A stretch of DNA of 34,319 nucleotides from RPRI01 sp051233685 (lineage in GTDB: Bacteria; Desulfobacterota; Desulfobacteria; Desulfobacterales; RPRI01). The DNA lies in the NCBI RefSeq assembly GCF_051233685.1, contig NZ_JBAMMY010000054.1, positions 1 to 34,319 of the forward strand, in the 5' to 3' direction. The position numbers and the translations under genes were made by a program. Positions within the stretch are counted from its first letter, which is position 1; every line of letters starts with the position of its first letter. Shown here in pieces: positions 23,843-33,144 of the stretch. The notes beneath the pieces were generated by a model that had not been told where the DNA came from, ran no database searches, and saw only the letters and a program-made list of their open reading frames with translations.

Positions 23843-24526
23843 ATGGAAAATATTGTTTTTGAAGATCGCCGTGATGCAGGTAAAAAATTAGCCGACGCAC
23901 TGGTTAAACGTGGATTCAATAAAGAACCTGCGGTTGTTCTGGGTATTCCCCGGGGCGGTGTTGTGGTAGCCGAAGAAGTTGCCAAAAAACTTTCAGCACC
24001 ATTGGATGTCATTATTGCCCGCAAAATCAGAGCTCCCTATCAACCGGAACTCGGTATCGGCGCAGTGGTAAGCGGTAAATATATTCCCATCATCAATGTA
24101 GAAGTTGCGCGTCTTGCCGGTGCGGATAAAAATTACCTGGACAGGGAAATTGCCTTCCAGGGTAAAGAAATCGAACGGCGGATAAGATTATATCGCGGAG
24201 ACAGGCCTGCTGAGGTTCTTTCCGGGAAAACCGTTATAGTTGTTGATGACGGCATAGCCACCGGATATACGTTCCGGGCTGCTCTGGAAGGATTGCGCAC
24301 AAGTAATCCAAAAAAATTGGTAGCCGCAGCTCCCGTATCTGCCCAGGATAGTTTTGAGATGTTAAAGGCTTTTGCCGATGAAATAGTATGTCTGAGTATA
24401 CCCGCCTACTTTTCTGCGGTAGGCGCCTGGTACAAAAACTTCGATCAGATTGATGATGAAGAAGTTATTGAAATCCTGCAGCATTACCGGAGCCTCTCAG
24501 AGGCTGCTCAGGTTGAAATGGTTTGA
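23843..24526 (+). CDS. Phosphoribosyltransferase family protein, paralogue 2
   Basis: A 227-residue paralogue of the protein encoded at 18438-19118, sharing the start (FxDRxDAGKxLA), IPRGGVVVAEEV at 35-46, ARKIRAPYQPELGIGAV at 59-75 and PRPP loop VVDDGIATGYTF at 133-144, through to the IDDEEV segment near the end. This copy is followed directly by a dienelactone-hydrolase-like gene. The same pairing occurs as a single fused protein elsewhere, for example Rv0571c of the Mycobacterium tuberculosis dormancy regulon, to my knowledge. The two products may therefore act together. Substrate unknown. Confidence 0.85.
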   Translation: MENIVFEDRRDAGKKLADALVKRGFNKEPAVVLGIPRGGVVVAEEVAKKLSAPLDVIIARKIRAPYQPELGIGAVVSGKYIPIINVEVARLAGADKNYLDREIAFQGKEIERRIRLYRGDRPAEVLSGKTVIVVDDGIATGYTFRAALEGLRTSNPKKLVAAAPVSAQDSFEMLKAFADEIVCLSIPAYFSAVGAWYKNFDQIDDEEVIEILQHYRSLSEAAQVEMV

Positions 24527-24548
24527 AATAAAAAAGGAGCAATGGCCA

Positions 24549-25214
24549 ATGAACGGATCGGGAGAAACCGGAAGCTATGAGAAGCAAATCATAATTTCTG
24601 CTGATGGAAAAAAACTCAAAGCGATTATGGGAATTCCTCCCGGTTCCAAAGGACTGGTTATTTTCGCTCACGGTAGTGGCAGCAGCCGTTTGAGCCCTCG
24701 TAATAACTATGTCGCGCACATACTTCAAGAGTCGGGTCTTGCCACGCTGCTGGCAGATCTGCTTGAGGAAGCAGAAGCTTCGGACAGGCGAAAAGTTTTT
24801 GATATAGATCTGCTTGCAGACCGTCTTCTGTCTATTGTTAATTGGACTTCGGGCAATACTGAAACAAGAAGTCTGATAAGCGGCTATTTCGGAGCCAGCA
24901 CTGGAGCCGGAGCTGCCTTGCAGGCTGCTGCAAGAGAGCCGGGATATGTTAAGGCCGTTGTTTCCAGGGGCGGGCGTCCGGATCTTGCCATGACATATCT
25001 GCCAAGTGTAAAGGCGCCTACGCTGTTTATTGTCGGAGGCTATGATGAGCCCGTTATTTCAATGAACGAGGCCGCCTATGCCGAGTTGAATTGCGAGAAA
25101 AAAATGTTCATTATTCCGGGAGCAACTCATCTTTTCGAAGAGCCGGGCGCTCTGGAAAAAGCGGCAGAGCTGGCAAGCGACTGGTTTGCGCATTATCTTG
25201 CGGATAATACTTAA
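24549..25214 (+). CDS. Dienelactone hydrolase-like alpha/beta hydrolase
   Basis: A 221-residue alpha/beta hydrolase. The ATG at 24549 is chosen because GGAG lies 9 nt upstream; the open frame extends back into the previous gene without a start site. Features are the oxyanion segment VIFAHGSGSSR, nucleophile elbow GASTG (GxSxG), the acid in IVGGYDEPV and the catalytic histidine in GATHLFEEPG. It belongs to the small hydrolase group that accompanies PRPP-binding proteins. It sits 22 nt after phosphoribosyltransferase 2 and 15 nt before the AmrS-like gene. No signal peptide. The natural ester or lactone substrate is not known. Confidence 0.85.
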   Translation: MNGSGETGSYEKQIIISADGKKLKAIMGIPPGSKGLVIFAHGSGSSRLSPRNNYVAHILQESGLATLLADLLEEAEASDRRKVFDIDLLADRLLSIVNWTSGNTETRSLISGYFGASTGAGAALQAAAREPGYVKAVVSRGGRPDLAMTYLPSVKAPTLFIVGGYDEPVISMNEAAYAELNCEKKMFIIPGATHLFEEPGALEKAAELASDWFAHYLADNT

Positions 25215-25229
25215 AGGAATGTAAATAAA

Positions 25230-26255
25230 ATGAATAAAGAAGCACTGCTCTGGGAAAGCCTTGATGGAAAAAATGTGCATTGTTATCTTTGTGCTCATGA
25301 ATGCCGGATCGCCGAATCAAAATTCGGTATTTGCGGTGTAAGGCAGAATATAGAAGGAATTCTTTATACCCTGACTTATGCTGAGTTGATCGCTGCCAAT
25401 GTCGACCCTATCGAAAAGAAACCTCTTTATCATTTTCTGCCTGGCTCGACTTCTTACTCTATCGCCTCAATCGGCTGTAATTTTAAATGCGGGTTTTGTC
25501 AAAACTGGCAAATTTCACAGGCCTCAGCCCGCAACGGAAATATAAATTCCGGATTTGCAATGATGCCGGATCAGATTGTTGAAAAAGCAAAAAAACATAA
25601 CTGTAAAAGTATTTCATATACTTATACCGAACCAACCATATTTTTCGAATATGCTTATAATACTAGCAAATTAGCCAGGGAAGCGGGGCTGCACAATGTT
25701 TTTGTAACCAACGGATTTATGACCGGAGAAACCTTAAAAACGATCAGACCTTTCCTGGATGCCGCAAATGTGGATTTGAAAAGTTTCAGCGATGATTTTT
25801 ATAAAAAAACCTGTAAAGGGCGTCTCCAGCCGGTTCTGGACAGTATATCAGCCATGAATGAGCTGGGGATCTGGGTGGAGGTCACAACGCTGGTTATACC
25901 GGGCGGAAATGATTCGGATGAAGAATTAAGTAATATCGCAGAGTTTCTTGCCGGAGTCAATAAGGATATCCCTTGGCATCTCAGCCGCTTTCATCCCGAT
26001 TACAAGCAGACGGACAAAGGCGCTACGCCGGTTGAAACATTAAGACGCGCACGGGAGATCGGCCATAGTAAGGGATTACGTTATGTTTATCTTGGTAATG
26101 TCCCTGAAGGAGGAAACACCTATTGTCACAACTGCAAAAAATTGCTGGTGCAAAGAAAATATATGGGAGTTGCAGAGACGCAAAATCTTGCGTCTCTGCT
26201 TAAGAACGGACTTTGTCCCGCTTGCGATACTAAAATAAGCGGGATCTGGAAATGA
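25230..26255 (+). CDS. amrS: AmmeMemoRadiSam-type radical SAM enzyme (AmrS-like)
   Basis: A 341-residue radical SAM protein of the AmrS/PflA-like family. It has an N-terminal cysteine set (C18, C21, C25, C35 in CYLCAHECRI...GICGVRQN), the radical SAM cluster C83-x3-C87-x2-C90 in IGCNFKCGFCQNWQIS, TEPTIFFEY, VDLKSFSDDFY, HLSRFHPDY, and a C-terminal zinc-ribbon-like CHNC...CPAC. Length is normal. AmrS usually occurs with AmrA and Memo (AmrB); neither is next to it here, so the rest of that system is elsewhere or this copy has been recruited by the phosphoribosyltransferase-hydrolase cluster. An AAAGGAATG site lies upstream. The chemical role of the family is not settled. Confidence 0.87.
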   Translation: MNKEALLWESLDGKNVHCYLCAHECRIAESKFGICGVRQNIEGILYTLTYAELIAANVDPIEKKPLYHFLPGSTSYSIASIGCNFKCGFCQNWQISQASARNGNINSGFAMMPDQIVEKAKKHNCKSISYTYTEPTIFFEYAYNTSKLAREAGLHNVFVTNGFMTGETLKTIRPFLDAANVDLKSFSDDFYKKTCKGRLQPVLDSISAMNELGIWVEVTTLVIPGGNDSDEELSNIAEFLAGVNKDIPWHLSRFHPDYKQTDKGATPVETLRRAREIGHSKGLRYVYLGNVPEGGNTYCHNCKKLLVQRKYMGVAETQNLASLLKNGLCPACDTKISGIWK

Positions 26256-26262
26256 AAAGCAG

Positions 26263-26283
26263 GGCGGCATTTTATATGCCGCC
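26263..26283. terminator. Hairpin between convergent genes, possible bidirectional terminator
   Basis: The arms GGCGGCAT (26263-26270) and ATGCCGCC (26276-26283) form a perfect 8-bp GC-rich stem with a 5-nt loop between the stop codons of the amrS-like gene and the giant kinase. The right arm encodes the last two Gly codons of the giant protein, and its stop codon is in the loop. Only weak T tracts flank it. Confidence 0.5.
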
Positions 26284-29200
26284 TATATCTTGTCTCTTCA
26301 TGCAATTTCTGATCGTTGCAATCAGCTGGCTTCTCGGTCCGCTCTTGGTAAGATAACAGGCAGCTCCCGCTTTCAGCATTGCTTCTGCGCTTTCATCCTC
26401 TTCATACATAGACAATCCGATGATGCAGATATCAGGATATTTTTCATTAATAACCTGTGTGGCGCTGATGCCGTTTAATACGGGCATGCTGATATCCATA
26501 AGGATTACATCAGGCATCAGAACTCCGGCCTTTTCTATGGCTTCATAACCGTTTTGTGCATGACCGGCAACTTCGATGTCCGGTTCCAGATTAAGCATAC
26601 CGGCAAGTCCTTCCCGCATCATGGCATGGTCATCAACTATTAACACGCGAATTTGTCCGCCCGTTTTTTGGCTATCGGCAGAAATCTCAGACCCAGGCGC
26701 ACCGTTTGTCTCAACTGAGACTGTCTGCGGTTCCGGTTTAGCCGGGGCAACAGGTATCGCCATTATAAAACGGCTGCCCCTGCCTGGCGCACTGTCTATA
26801 TCAAGGTTGCCTCCAAAAAAATGTAAGCGTTCACGGATGGATAACAATCCGTAACCGGCCCCGGCTTCACCGGCCGATTTTATTTTTGAGATGTCAAAAC
26901 CCATACCGGAGTCACTTACAGTAATCCGCAGGCTCCCATCTTTAGTCCGGCTCAGTTCCACTACCGCCGAATCGACTTTGGCATGTTTGATCGTGTTAAA
27001 CAACAACTCCCGTGTTGCTGAAAACAGCATTATTTTTACATCTTCTTCCAGCTCTGGAATATTTTCTTCTGATGTAAGGGATATTTTTAACCCGTATTTG
27101 GCTTCTTCCCATCGTGCAAGCCACTCCAGGCTGGCCTTCAAGCCGGACTCAAAGAGAATCGGAGGGCTTAGTTCGGATGTCAGCGTACGCGAAACGTTTA
27201 TTGCCTGGGACAGCAGATTCTCAATATTTTTTATGGATGTAAAGAACTTGTCTTTATCCGTTGCATTAAGACAGGAAACCTGTATTTTGGCCAGAGCCAA
27301 CTGCTGCTGAAGATCGTCGTGCAAAATAGTAGCCATCCGTTTTCGTTCGCGTTGTTCGGCCATGGTCAGTTCTCCGGCTAAAATCCGCAACTGGTTTGTC
27401 ATGTTTTCCAGTTCCTGATTTGCCGATTTTAGTTCTTCTTCGGTCAGAACTTTATCTCTGATCTCGTTCCTTAAGGCTTTAACCGTTTCGCTCAGGTTCG
27501 CAGTGCGCTCGTTGACCTTTTGTTCCAGTAAGGTATTTGCTTTAAGCAGAGCTTCTTTGCTGTTCCACAGTGCATGTTCATGCCGGATACGGACCATGGC
27601 AATCGCCACCTGATCGGCCACCGCCTTCATAAGAGCCAATTCATCTTCGGAAAAAGTTTCACGGGTTTTAGTGCCGAAGGATAAAGTGCCTATCACATTT
27701 CCTTTAGCTCCCAGCAGAGGATGGCAGGCATAAGCTTTTATACCGTATGATTTGACCAACTCGGTTCGGGGATCATCAGTAGTTGGAATATGCTCGGATA
27801 CGATACGACATCCTTGTTGAGCAACACAGCCGCAAACAGCAACCCCGTAATCGAGCCACTCAATTTTTTCCGCTTCTTCGGATGTGATACCGGAGTATGC
27901 ATTCAGATGCAGCCTGTTAGCTGTATCATCTGCTAAAAAATTGAAAAAAGCCTGGCAGTCCAGATGTTTCATTACCTTTTGACAAAGAATTTCAACTACT
28001 TCCTGCTGATCTGAACATTGCAGAAGATCTCCGGCAATCCGGGAAAGCAGTTCAAAACGCCTCAAACTTTCCTGCAATAAAGTATCACTGTACTTACGCT
28101 TTGTGATGTCCTGGATCGTTCCGAATCCACCTGTCAGATTCCCTTCTTTATCAAATTCCAGTTCGGCCCGTTCGCGTACCCATTTCACGGTATCGCCTGC
28201 AACAATACGATGTTCGATATCATAAGGCACACCGCCATCAAGTGCCTCCCGCCACTGCCGGTCAACGTAATTCCTGTCATCGGGATGTAGGGACGCCATA
28301 AAAATATCATATGTAATGGGCGTTCCTTCAGGAATTTCAAATATCCGGTAAGTCTCATCCGACCACAACAGCCGGTTTGACTCAAGACCAAGACGCCAGC
28401 TACCGGTGCTGGCGACAGCCTGTGCCCGGTTTAAATCCACCTTGCTCTTCCGGAGGGCCTCTTCAAAATTCTTGCGTTCAGTAATGTCGCTGATCGAGAC
28501 AACAGCCAAAAAAGGTTGATTCAGATCATTATATACTAAGCCACCTCCATAGCTGTAGATCCGTTTCCAGCTCTTATCGGTACGCAGGATGCATGCTTCC
28601 AGGATTCCCGGATTCTCTCCGCGAAAAATGCGGACAAACGGCCATTGATCAAATGGCAAAATATTGCCCTCCATATCTGAAAGTTCAAAGATTCCGATAA
28701 AATCCGACAGATGGCAGCAGAGCTTGTCTACGCTTTCAAGCCCGTGCATTTCCAGAGCCTTACGGTTCCAGTGAATCATATTGCCGTCCATATCGGCAAC
28801 TACCAGACCTTCAGCAAGATTTTCAATAATAGTCCGGAGCTGATTACTGCTTTCCATCAGTGAGGTTTCCGCCCGTTTAAGTTTTGTAATGTCGCGACCG
28901 TAGAAATTGACATAACCGCGTTCAAGCATTGGTGCGAGCACCAGCGACAGATCGCGCATGTCGCATCGGATCTGCATTTCCTGATTTTTTCCGTCTGTCA
29001 GTGCTGACTGTACTTTTTCTTGTACCGGTTCCGGGACGGTCATGCCGTCATCAGATAGCCAATGCTCCAGCAGACTGGCTGATGCACGGTTGGCATACAG
29101 AATTGTGCCATCCCAGGATACTCGCAGGACTGGATAAGGATTTTCCTCCGGGAATAATGCCACACTTTTTATCCGCTCTTCTTTTTGTTTAAGCTCGGTA

Positions 29201-32200
29201 ATATCTCTGGCTACATGCACGGAACCGGTCATCTTGCCGTTCTCATCGCATACCGGAGTCGTTGTTACCAGAAAATGTCTGCCGAGACGCGCTTCGTAAA
29301 TTTCTGCGCTGTGTTCTTTGCCGTCAATCAGTGTTTGCGTATGCGGACAGAATGCCGGTGGACTGTCCGTTCCATGGACAGCCGTGTGGCATTTCATACC
29401 AGCGCACTGATCCGGTGTGCATCCGAGCAGACCGGCCATCGCCGGATTCACCCGCATGATCCCGTGGTCATCATCTAAAATTGCAATCGGATCAGGGATG
29501 CTCTTAAATGTCAGTTCCCATTCTTTCTTGGCGTGCCGCAGGGACGTCTCGGCCTTTTTACGTTCCGTAATTTCTTCGGCAAGCTGTTCGTTTTTTCTTT
29601 CGAGTTCAGCTGTCCTCTTCAGCACCAGTTCTTCAAGGTGTTCCTTATGAAGAAGAAGCTCATTACTGGCTTTATTGAGATCGGTGATATCAATTCCCAT
29701 TTCCATGATAAGGGTTGAGCCGTCAGTGTCTATAAAAGGAAAATCATGGACCTGGTAATCGCGGTCATCCGGACCGGTCCACTCCCACTCATGGGGTTGC
29801 ATTGTTTTAAGCACAGTATATGTTTCGCAAATTTCACAGGGCTCGCTTCTTCCGAACAGATATTCAAAACAACGTTTTCCGTTGGATTCTCCGAAACATT
29901 CCCGGAAATAACGGTTGGCAAAGGGCACATGATAATCCTCATCCAGAAGCACAAGGTATGCAGGAATTGTTTCCAGAACGTCATATAGCCGCTTCCGTTC
30001 ATCTTTGACGGCCTGTTCCGCCCGTTTGCGGTCTGCAATCTCCTTTATTAATTTGCTGTTTGCAGCTTCAAGTTCCGAAGTTCTCTCCAGGACGCGGATT
30101 TCAAGGTTATCTTTTGCTTCCCTTAGCGCTTTTTCGGAACGTTTCAGTACGGTAATATCGGCAAAAGTAATTACTACTCCATCAATACGGTCGTCTTTGG
30201 TGCGATACGGGGTAACACGGCGGATATACCACTGGTTCTGACCGGCCTGCACTTCTTTTGCGATTGGTGTCAGATTCGCCAGAACTTTGGCCGCATCATC
30301 CGTCAGGTCGTTATCATCAAACTTTTTCAGAATATCGGCTATGGGGCGGCCAAAGTCTGACGGAATCAGGCTGAAAAGATTGACGATAGCCGGAGTATAA
30401 CGCTTGACCTTAAGTTCCCTGTCAAGAAAGACAGTCGCAATATGAGTGCTTTCCAGCAGATTGTTTACATCATCATTTGCGCGTTCGAGATCTTCTATTT
30501 TTTCCTGCAACTGGACATTGGCGGTATTAAGTTCCTCGTTTAAGGATTGAAGTTCTTCTCTGGAAGTCTCAAGCTCCTCATTGCTTGACTGCAATTCTTC
30601 ATTGGAGGTTTCCGCTTCCTCATTTGCAGCCTTAAAACGCTCATTAAGATTCTCCAGATATTCAATAGTGCCATGGAGTTCTTCCCGCGTCATCTTAAGT
30701 TCGTTTTCAAGTTGAGATACATTGCTTTCACTGAAAGACATATCAGCCGCAGTCTTGGAGTGAGCGCAGTATTCCTCGAATGTAATCAGTATAAGTCCAT
30801 CGGCTTCTATGGGGTATTTTAGAGGACTTACTGTGGATTTGACCGGCTGCATTTTCCCGCCGCGGAAAACGCCGGCCGTAAAAGATACCGGACGGTTGTC
30901 TTCCATGCTTTTTGCAATCGCTCCCCTCAGGCGGTTTTTTAAGCCGTCCCTTGCCATATCAATAACATATGTGGTCAGTTCACCGGAAGGCAATGTAAGA
31001 TAGTTTTCAACATCCCCGTTCAGGTAGAGCACCCGAAGCTTTCTGTCAATCATAACACATGCCGGCGCAAAACGTTCCAAAAGCGTTTGCCGGGCAATCG
31101 CAGCAAAGCTCATCCCTGATAATTTGCCGGCAGGAGTATGAGGTCGCTTTGCCTGCTGCGCATCAGATGAATGATAAGAAATAAGTTCATTAGCGCTTCG
31201 GCGGCCCGTGCCGATGCGCTGATAAATCCGCCATTTTTTTGAAACCGGCTTAAACAGGTCTTCACGATCCAGAGCGTTTTCAGCGGAGCCTAAAAACAGA
31301 AAGCCGCTTTCGCCAAGCGTAAAATGAAACAGTTCTATAACCTTTCTCTGGACTTTTTGGTCTATATAAATTAAAAGATTTCTGCAGCTTATCAAATCAA
31401 GCCTTGAAAAAGGCGGATCAGCAAGAAGATTATGCACGGCAAAAACAATTTGTTTCCGGATTTTCTTTTTAATCCGGTATTGGCCTTCCTGGTATTTAAA
31501 AAACCGTTTTTGCCTTTCGGGCGAAATTTCACAACCAAGATATCCGTCTGTATAAGTTCCGTTGCGGGCAATTTCAATTGCGGCGGCATCGGAATCGGTG
31601 GCAAAAAACTGAAAACTTATATCCTTGCCGCTTCTTTCAATTGCTTCATCAAAAAGCATTGCCAGGCTGTAAACTTCTTTGCCTGTTGAACAACCTGGGA
31701 TCCACGCTCTCAACTCCGATCCCTGCGAAGCTTTTTCAATAAGCGGGATTACTACGTTTTTTTCCAGTTCTTCCCAGGCCGCGGATTGCCGGAAAAATTC
31801 AGTTACACCGATAAAAAGATCTTTTTGTAAAAGATGGATTTCATCCGGATGCTCATTCAAATATCCGGCATATTCTTCATATGTCGCAAGATTTGCAAAA
31901 ACCATGCGCCGCCTGATTCTGCGTTCAAGGGTGCCGGGTTTGTATAAACTGAAATCATGTCCTGTTCCGCTGCGGAGAATATCCAGGATCGCCGCAAGTT
32001 CAGGTTTGATATCCGAAGAACAGGCTTTTCTTTTACGTTTTTCGGAAATCCGGCGCACAAGAGCCTCAATCGAATTTGGGATTGCTTTTGCGGGAAGAAC
32101 TTCATCAGCCAGACCGGCTTCCACCACCTTCCGGGTATTTTCAGAAACCTCCGCATCTTCAGATTCTTCCAATATTGTATAGCCTCTTCCGGCTTTAATT

Positions 32201-32682
32201 TCAGATAAGCCCATTACACCGTCCGAACCGGCGCCTGCCAAAAGAATTCCGCATGCAAGTTCTTTTTTGTCAGCAGCGAGAGAACAGAAAAAATGGTCTA
32301 TAGGCATGGGAAGAGCATCACACTCGGTGTGTTCCAGGATGCTGAGCTTGTTTTCGGCAATGCTCAAAAGCTTTTTGGGCGGCATCACAATAATTTTATC
32401 GGATGTCACAAGCATTCCGTTTTCAGCCTCGACTACAGGAAATTGTGTTTTTTCGCCAAGAAGTTCCTTTATCTCGTCTACATTTGGATGATTAAAATGC
32501 CTGACCAGTATAAATGCCGGATTTTGACCGGAAAATACCCCGGAAAAAATTTCTTCCAGAGATTTTTCCGCCCCTTCCGGAACGCCTATGCCCACAACCA
32601 GTAACGGCTCATCGGAACCGGAGCGGCCTTCCGGTTCTGTTGTCATACTTCCGGCTTTATGTTGTTTTTGAAATTTACTCAT
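26272..32682 (-). CDS. Giant CheB-CheR-PAS(n)-GAF-histidine kinase-receiver hybrid (2136 residues)
   Basis: Domains in order: CheB-like (27-205), CheR-like (228-490; PGCSTGKE at 329-336, SCRNLLIYID at 432-441), PAS-like (535-640), acidic coiled coil of NEELQS repeats (655-740), PAS (742-850), helix, PAS (895-1002), PAS (1052-1165), short PAS (1172-1270), PAS (1280-1402), PAS (1420-1530), GAF (1550-1700), coiled coil, HisKA_3 with H1788 (ATILHDDLQQQ), HATPase_c (N-box N1896, DSGMGFD, GAGYGLLSIRERL) and a C-terminal receiver with D2063. The CheB nucleophile is lost: GIGVPEG replaces GIGASAGG, while H62 and D154 remain. No membrane segment, so it is a cytoplasmic integrator. It is divergent from a LuxR-type regulator, its likely partner. 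The start ATG lies behind a GGAG site (CGGAGCTACAT). Confidence 0.9.
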   Translation of the reverse strand: MSKFQKQHKAGSMTTEPEGRSGSDEPLLVVGIGVPEGAEKSLEEIFSGVFSGQNPAFILVRHFNHPNVDEIKELLGEKTQFPVVEAENGMLVTSDKIIVMPPKKLLSIAENKLSILEHTECDALPMPIDHFFCSLAADKKELACGILLAGAGSDGVMGLSEIKAGRGYTILEESEDAEVSENTRKVVEAGLADEVLPAKAIPNSIEALVRRISEKRKRKACSSDIKPELAAILDILRSGTGHDFSLYKPGTLERRIRRRMVFANLATYEEYAGYLNEHPDEIHLLQKDLFIGVTEFFRQSAAWEELEKNVVIPLIEKASQGSELRAWIPGCSTGKEVYSLAMLFDEAIERSGKDISFQFFATDSDAAAIEIARNGTYTDGYLGCEISPERQKRFFKYQEGQYRIKKKIRKQIVFAVHNLLADPPFSRLDLISCRNLLIYIDQKVQRKVIELFHFTLGESGFLFLGSAENALDREDLFKPVSKKWRIYQRIGTGRRSANELISYHSSDAQQAKRPHTPAGKLSGMSFAAIARQTLLERFAPACVMIDRKLRVLYLNGDVENYLTLPSGELTTYVIDMARDGLKNRLRGAIAKSMEDNRPVSFTAGVFRGGKMQPVKSTVSPLKYPIEADGLILITFEEYCAHSKTAADMSFSESNVSQLENELKMTREELHGTIEYLENLNERFKAANEEAETSNEELQSSNEELETSREELQSLNEELNTANVQLQEKIEDLERANDDVNNLLESTHIATVFLDRELKVKRYTPAIVNLFSLIPSDFGRPIADILKKFDDNDLTDDAAKVLANLTPIAKEVQAGQNQWYIRRVTPYRTKDDRIDGVVITFADITVLKRSEKALREAKDNLEIRVLERTSELEAANSKLIKEIADRKRAEQAVKDERKRLYDVLETIPAYLVLLDEDYHVPFANRYFRECFGESNGKRCFEYLFGRSEPCEICETYTVLKTMQPHEWEWTGPDDRDYQVHDFPFIDTDGSTLIMEMGIDITDLNKASNELLLHKEHLEELVLKRTAELERKNEQLAEEITERKKAETSLRHAKKEWELTFKSIPDPIAILDDDHGIMRVNPAMAGLLGCTPDQCAGMKCHTAVHGTDSPPAFCPHTQTLIDGKEHSAEIYEARLGRHFLVTTTPVCDENGKMTGSVHVARDITELKQKEERIKSVALFPEENPYPVLRVSWDGTILYANRASASLLEHWLSDDGMTVPEPVQEKVQSALTDGKNQEMQIRCDMRDLSLVLAPMLERGYVNFYGRDITKLKRAETSLMESSNQLRTIIENLAEGLVVADMDGNMIHWNRKALEMHGLESVDKLCCHLSDFIGIFELSDMEGNILPFDQWPFVRIFRGENPGILEACILRTDKSWKRIYSYGGGLVYNDLNQPFLAVVSISDITERKNFEEALRKSKVDLNRAQAVASTGSWRLGLESNRLLWSDETYRIFEIPEGTPITYDIFMASLHPDDRNYVDRQWREALDGGVPYDIEHRIVAGDTVKWVRERAELEFDKEGNLTGGFGTIQDITKRKYSDTLLQESLRRFELLSRIAGDLLQCSDQQEVVEILCQKVMKHLDCQAFFNFLADDTANRLHLNAYSGITSEEAEKIEWLDYGVAVCGCVAQQGCRIVSEHIPTTDDPRTELVKSYGIKAYACHPLLGAKGNVIGTLSFGTKTRETFSEDELALMKAVADQVAIAMVRIRHEHALWNSKEALLKANTLLEQKVNERTANLSETVKALRNEIRDKVLTEEELKSANQELENMTNQLRILAGELTMAEQRERKRMATILHDDLQQQLALAKIQVSCLNATDKDKFFTSIKNIENLLSQAINVSRTLTSELSPPILFESGLKASLEWLARWEEAKYGLKISLTSEENIPELEEDVKIMLFSATRELLFNTIKHAKVDSAVVELSRTKDGSLRITVSDSGMGFDISKIKSAGEAGAGYGLLSIRERLHFFGGNLDIDSAPGRGSRFIMAIPVAPAKPEPQTVSVETNGAPGSEISADSQKTGGQIRVLIVDDHAMMREGLAGMLNLEPDIEVAGHAQNGYEAIEKAGVLMPDVILMDISMPVLNGISATQVINEKYPDICIIGLSMYEEDESAEAMLKAGAACYLTKSGPRSQLIATIRNCMKRQDIGGI

Positions 32683-33144
32683 ATGTAGCTCCGAATTTCC
32701 GGAATAAATTTGAAAACGAAAAGCGTGGTTTCACCTCAGCGGGATGGAGAGAAGGCAAGTGTGTAAACCACAGGCAAAAACCTTTTCCATCCGGCATTTT
32801 ATTGCCTGTCAGCTTTTGTGTCAATCCAATTAACACTATAATAGTCCATTCGTTATCTTTGGATGTTTTTCAAAAGGAATTTTTTTGCAACTGATTTCCT
32901 GCAGAATTTGTGGTTCACTGGAAAGTGCTGAAACATTATGAAACCGGAAGGGGACGACGATATCAGAATTCATAATTAACCAATGACAACATGAAGATAT
33001 AAACAATAACTTTACTATTTTTGAAAAAATAGTATATAAATAGAATAATGTATTTTTATGTATATTATGTATATATTGATTATTTTGACGGAATGCTAAT
33101 ATTGGGAATGTTAAATTAACAGGAATTATTACGGGGTGCCAACT
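32683..33144. other. Divergent intergenic region between the giant kinase and the LuxR-type regulator
   Basis: This 462-nt AT-rich stretch carries no convincing gene; long open frames here are antisense to, or continuous with, neighbouring genes. A sigma70-like promoter for the regulator lies at 33021-33049. A short near-repeat TATATTATGTATATATTG (33060-33078) follows it. No copy of the 66-nt element is present. Confidence 0.4.
33021..33049 (+). promoter_or_regulatory. Sigma70-like promoter candidate for the LuxR-type regulator
   Basis: TTGAAA (33021-33026) and AATAAT (33044-33049) are separated by exactly 17 nt, in a strongly AT-rich context, 95 nt before the start codon. Each box matches its consensus at 5 of 6 positions. 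Confidence 0.4.

Noticed and set aside
24450..24548. Upstream extension of the hydrolase gene
   Set aside because: The frame is open into the end of phosphoribosyltransferase 2, but the only start with a ribosome site at suitable spacing is 24549, and homologous proteins begin there.
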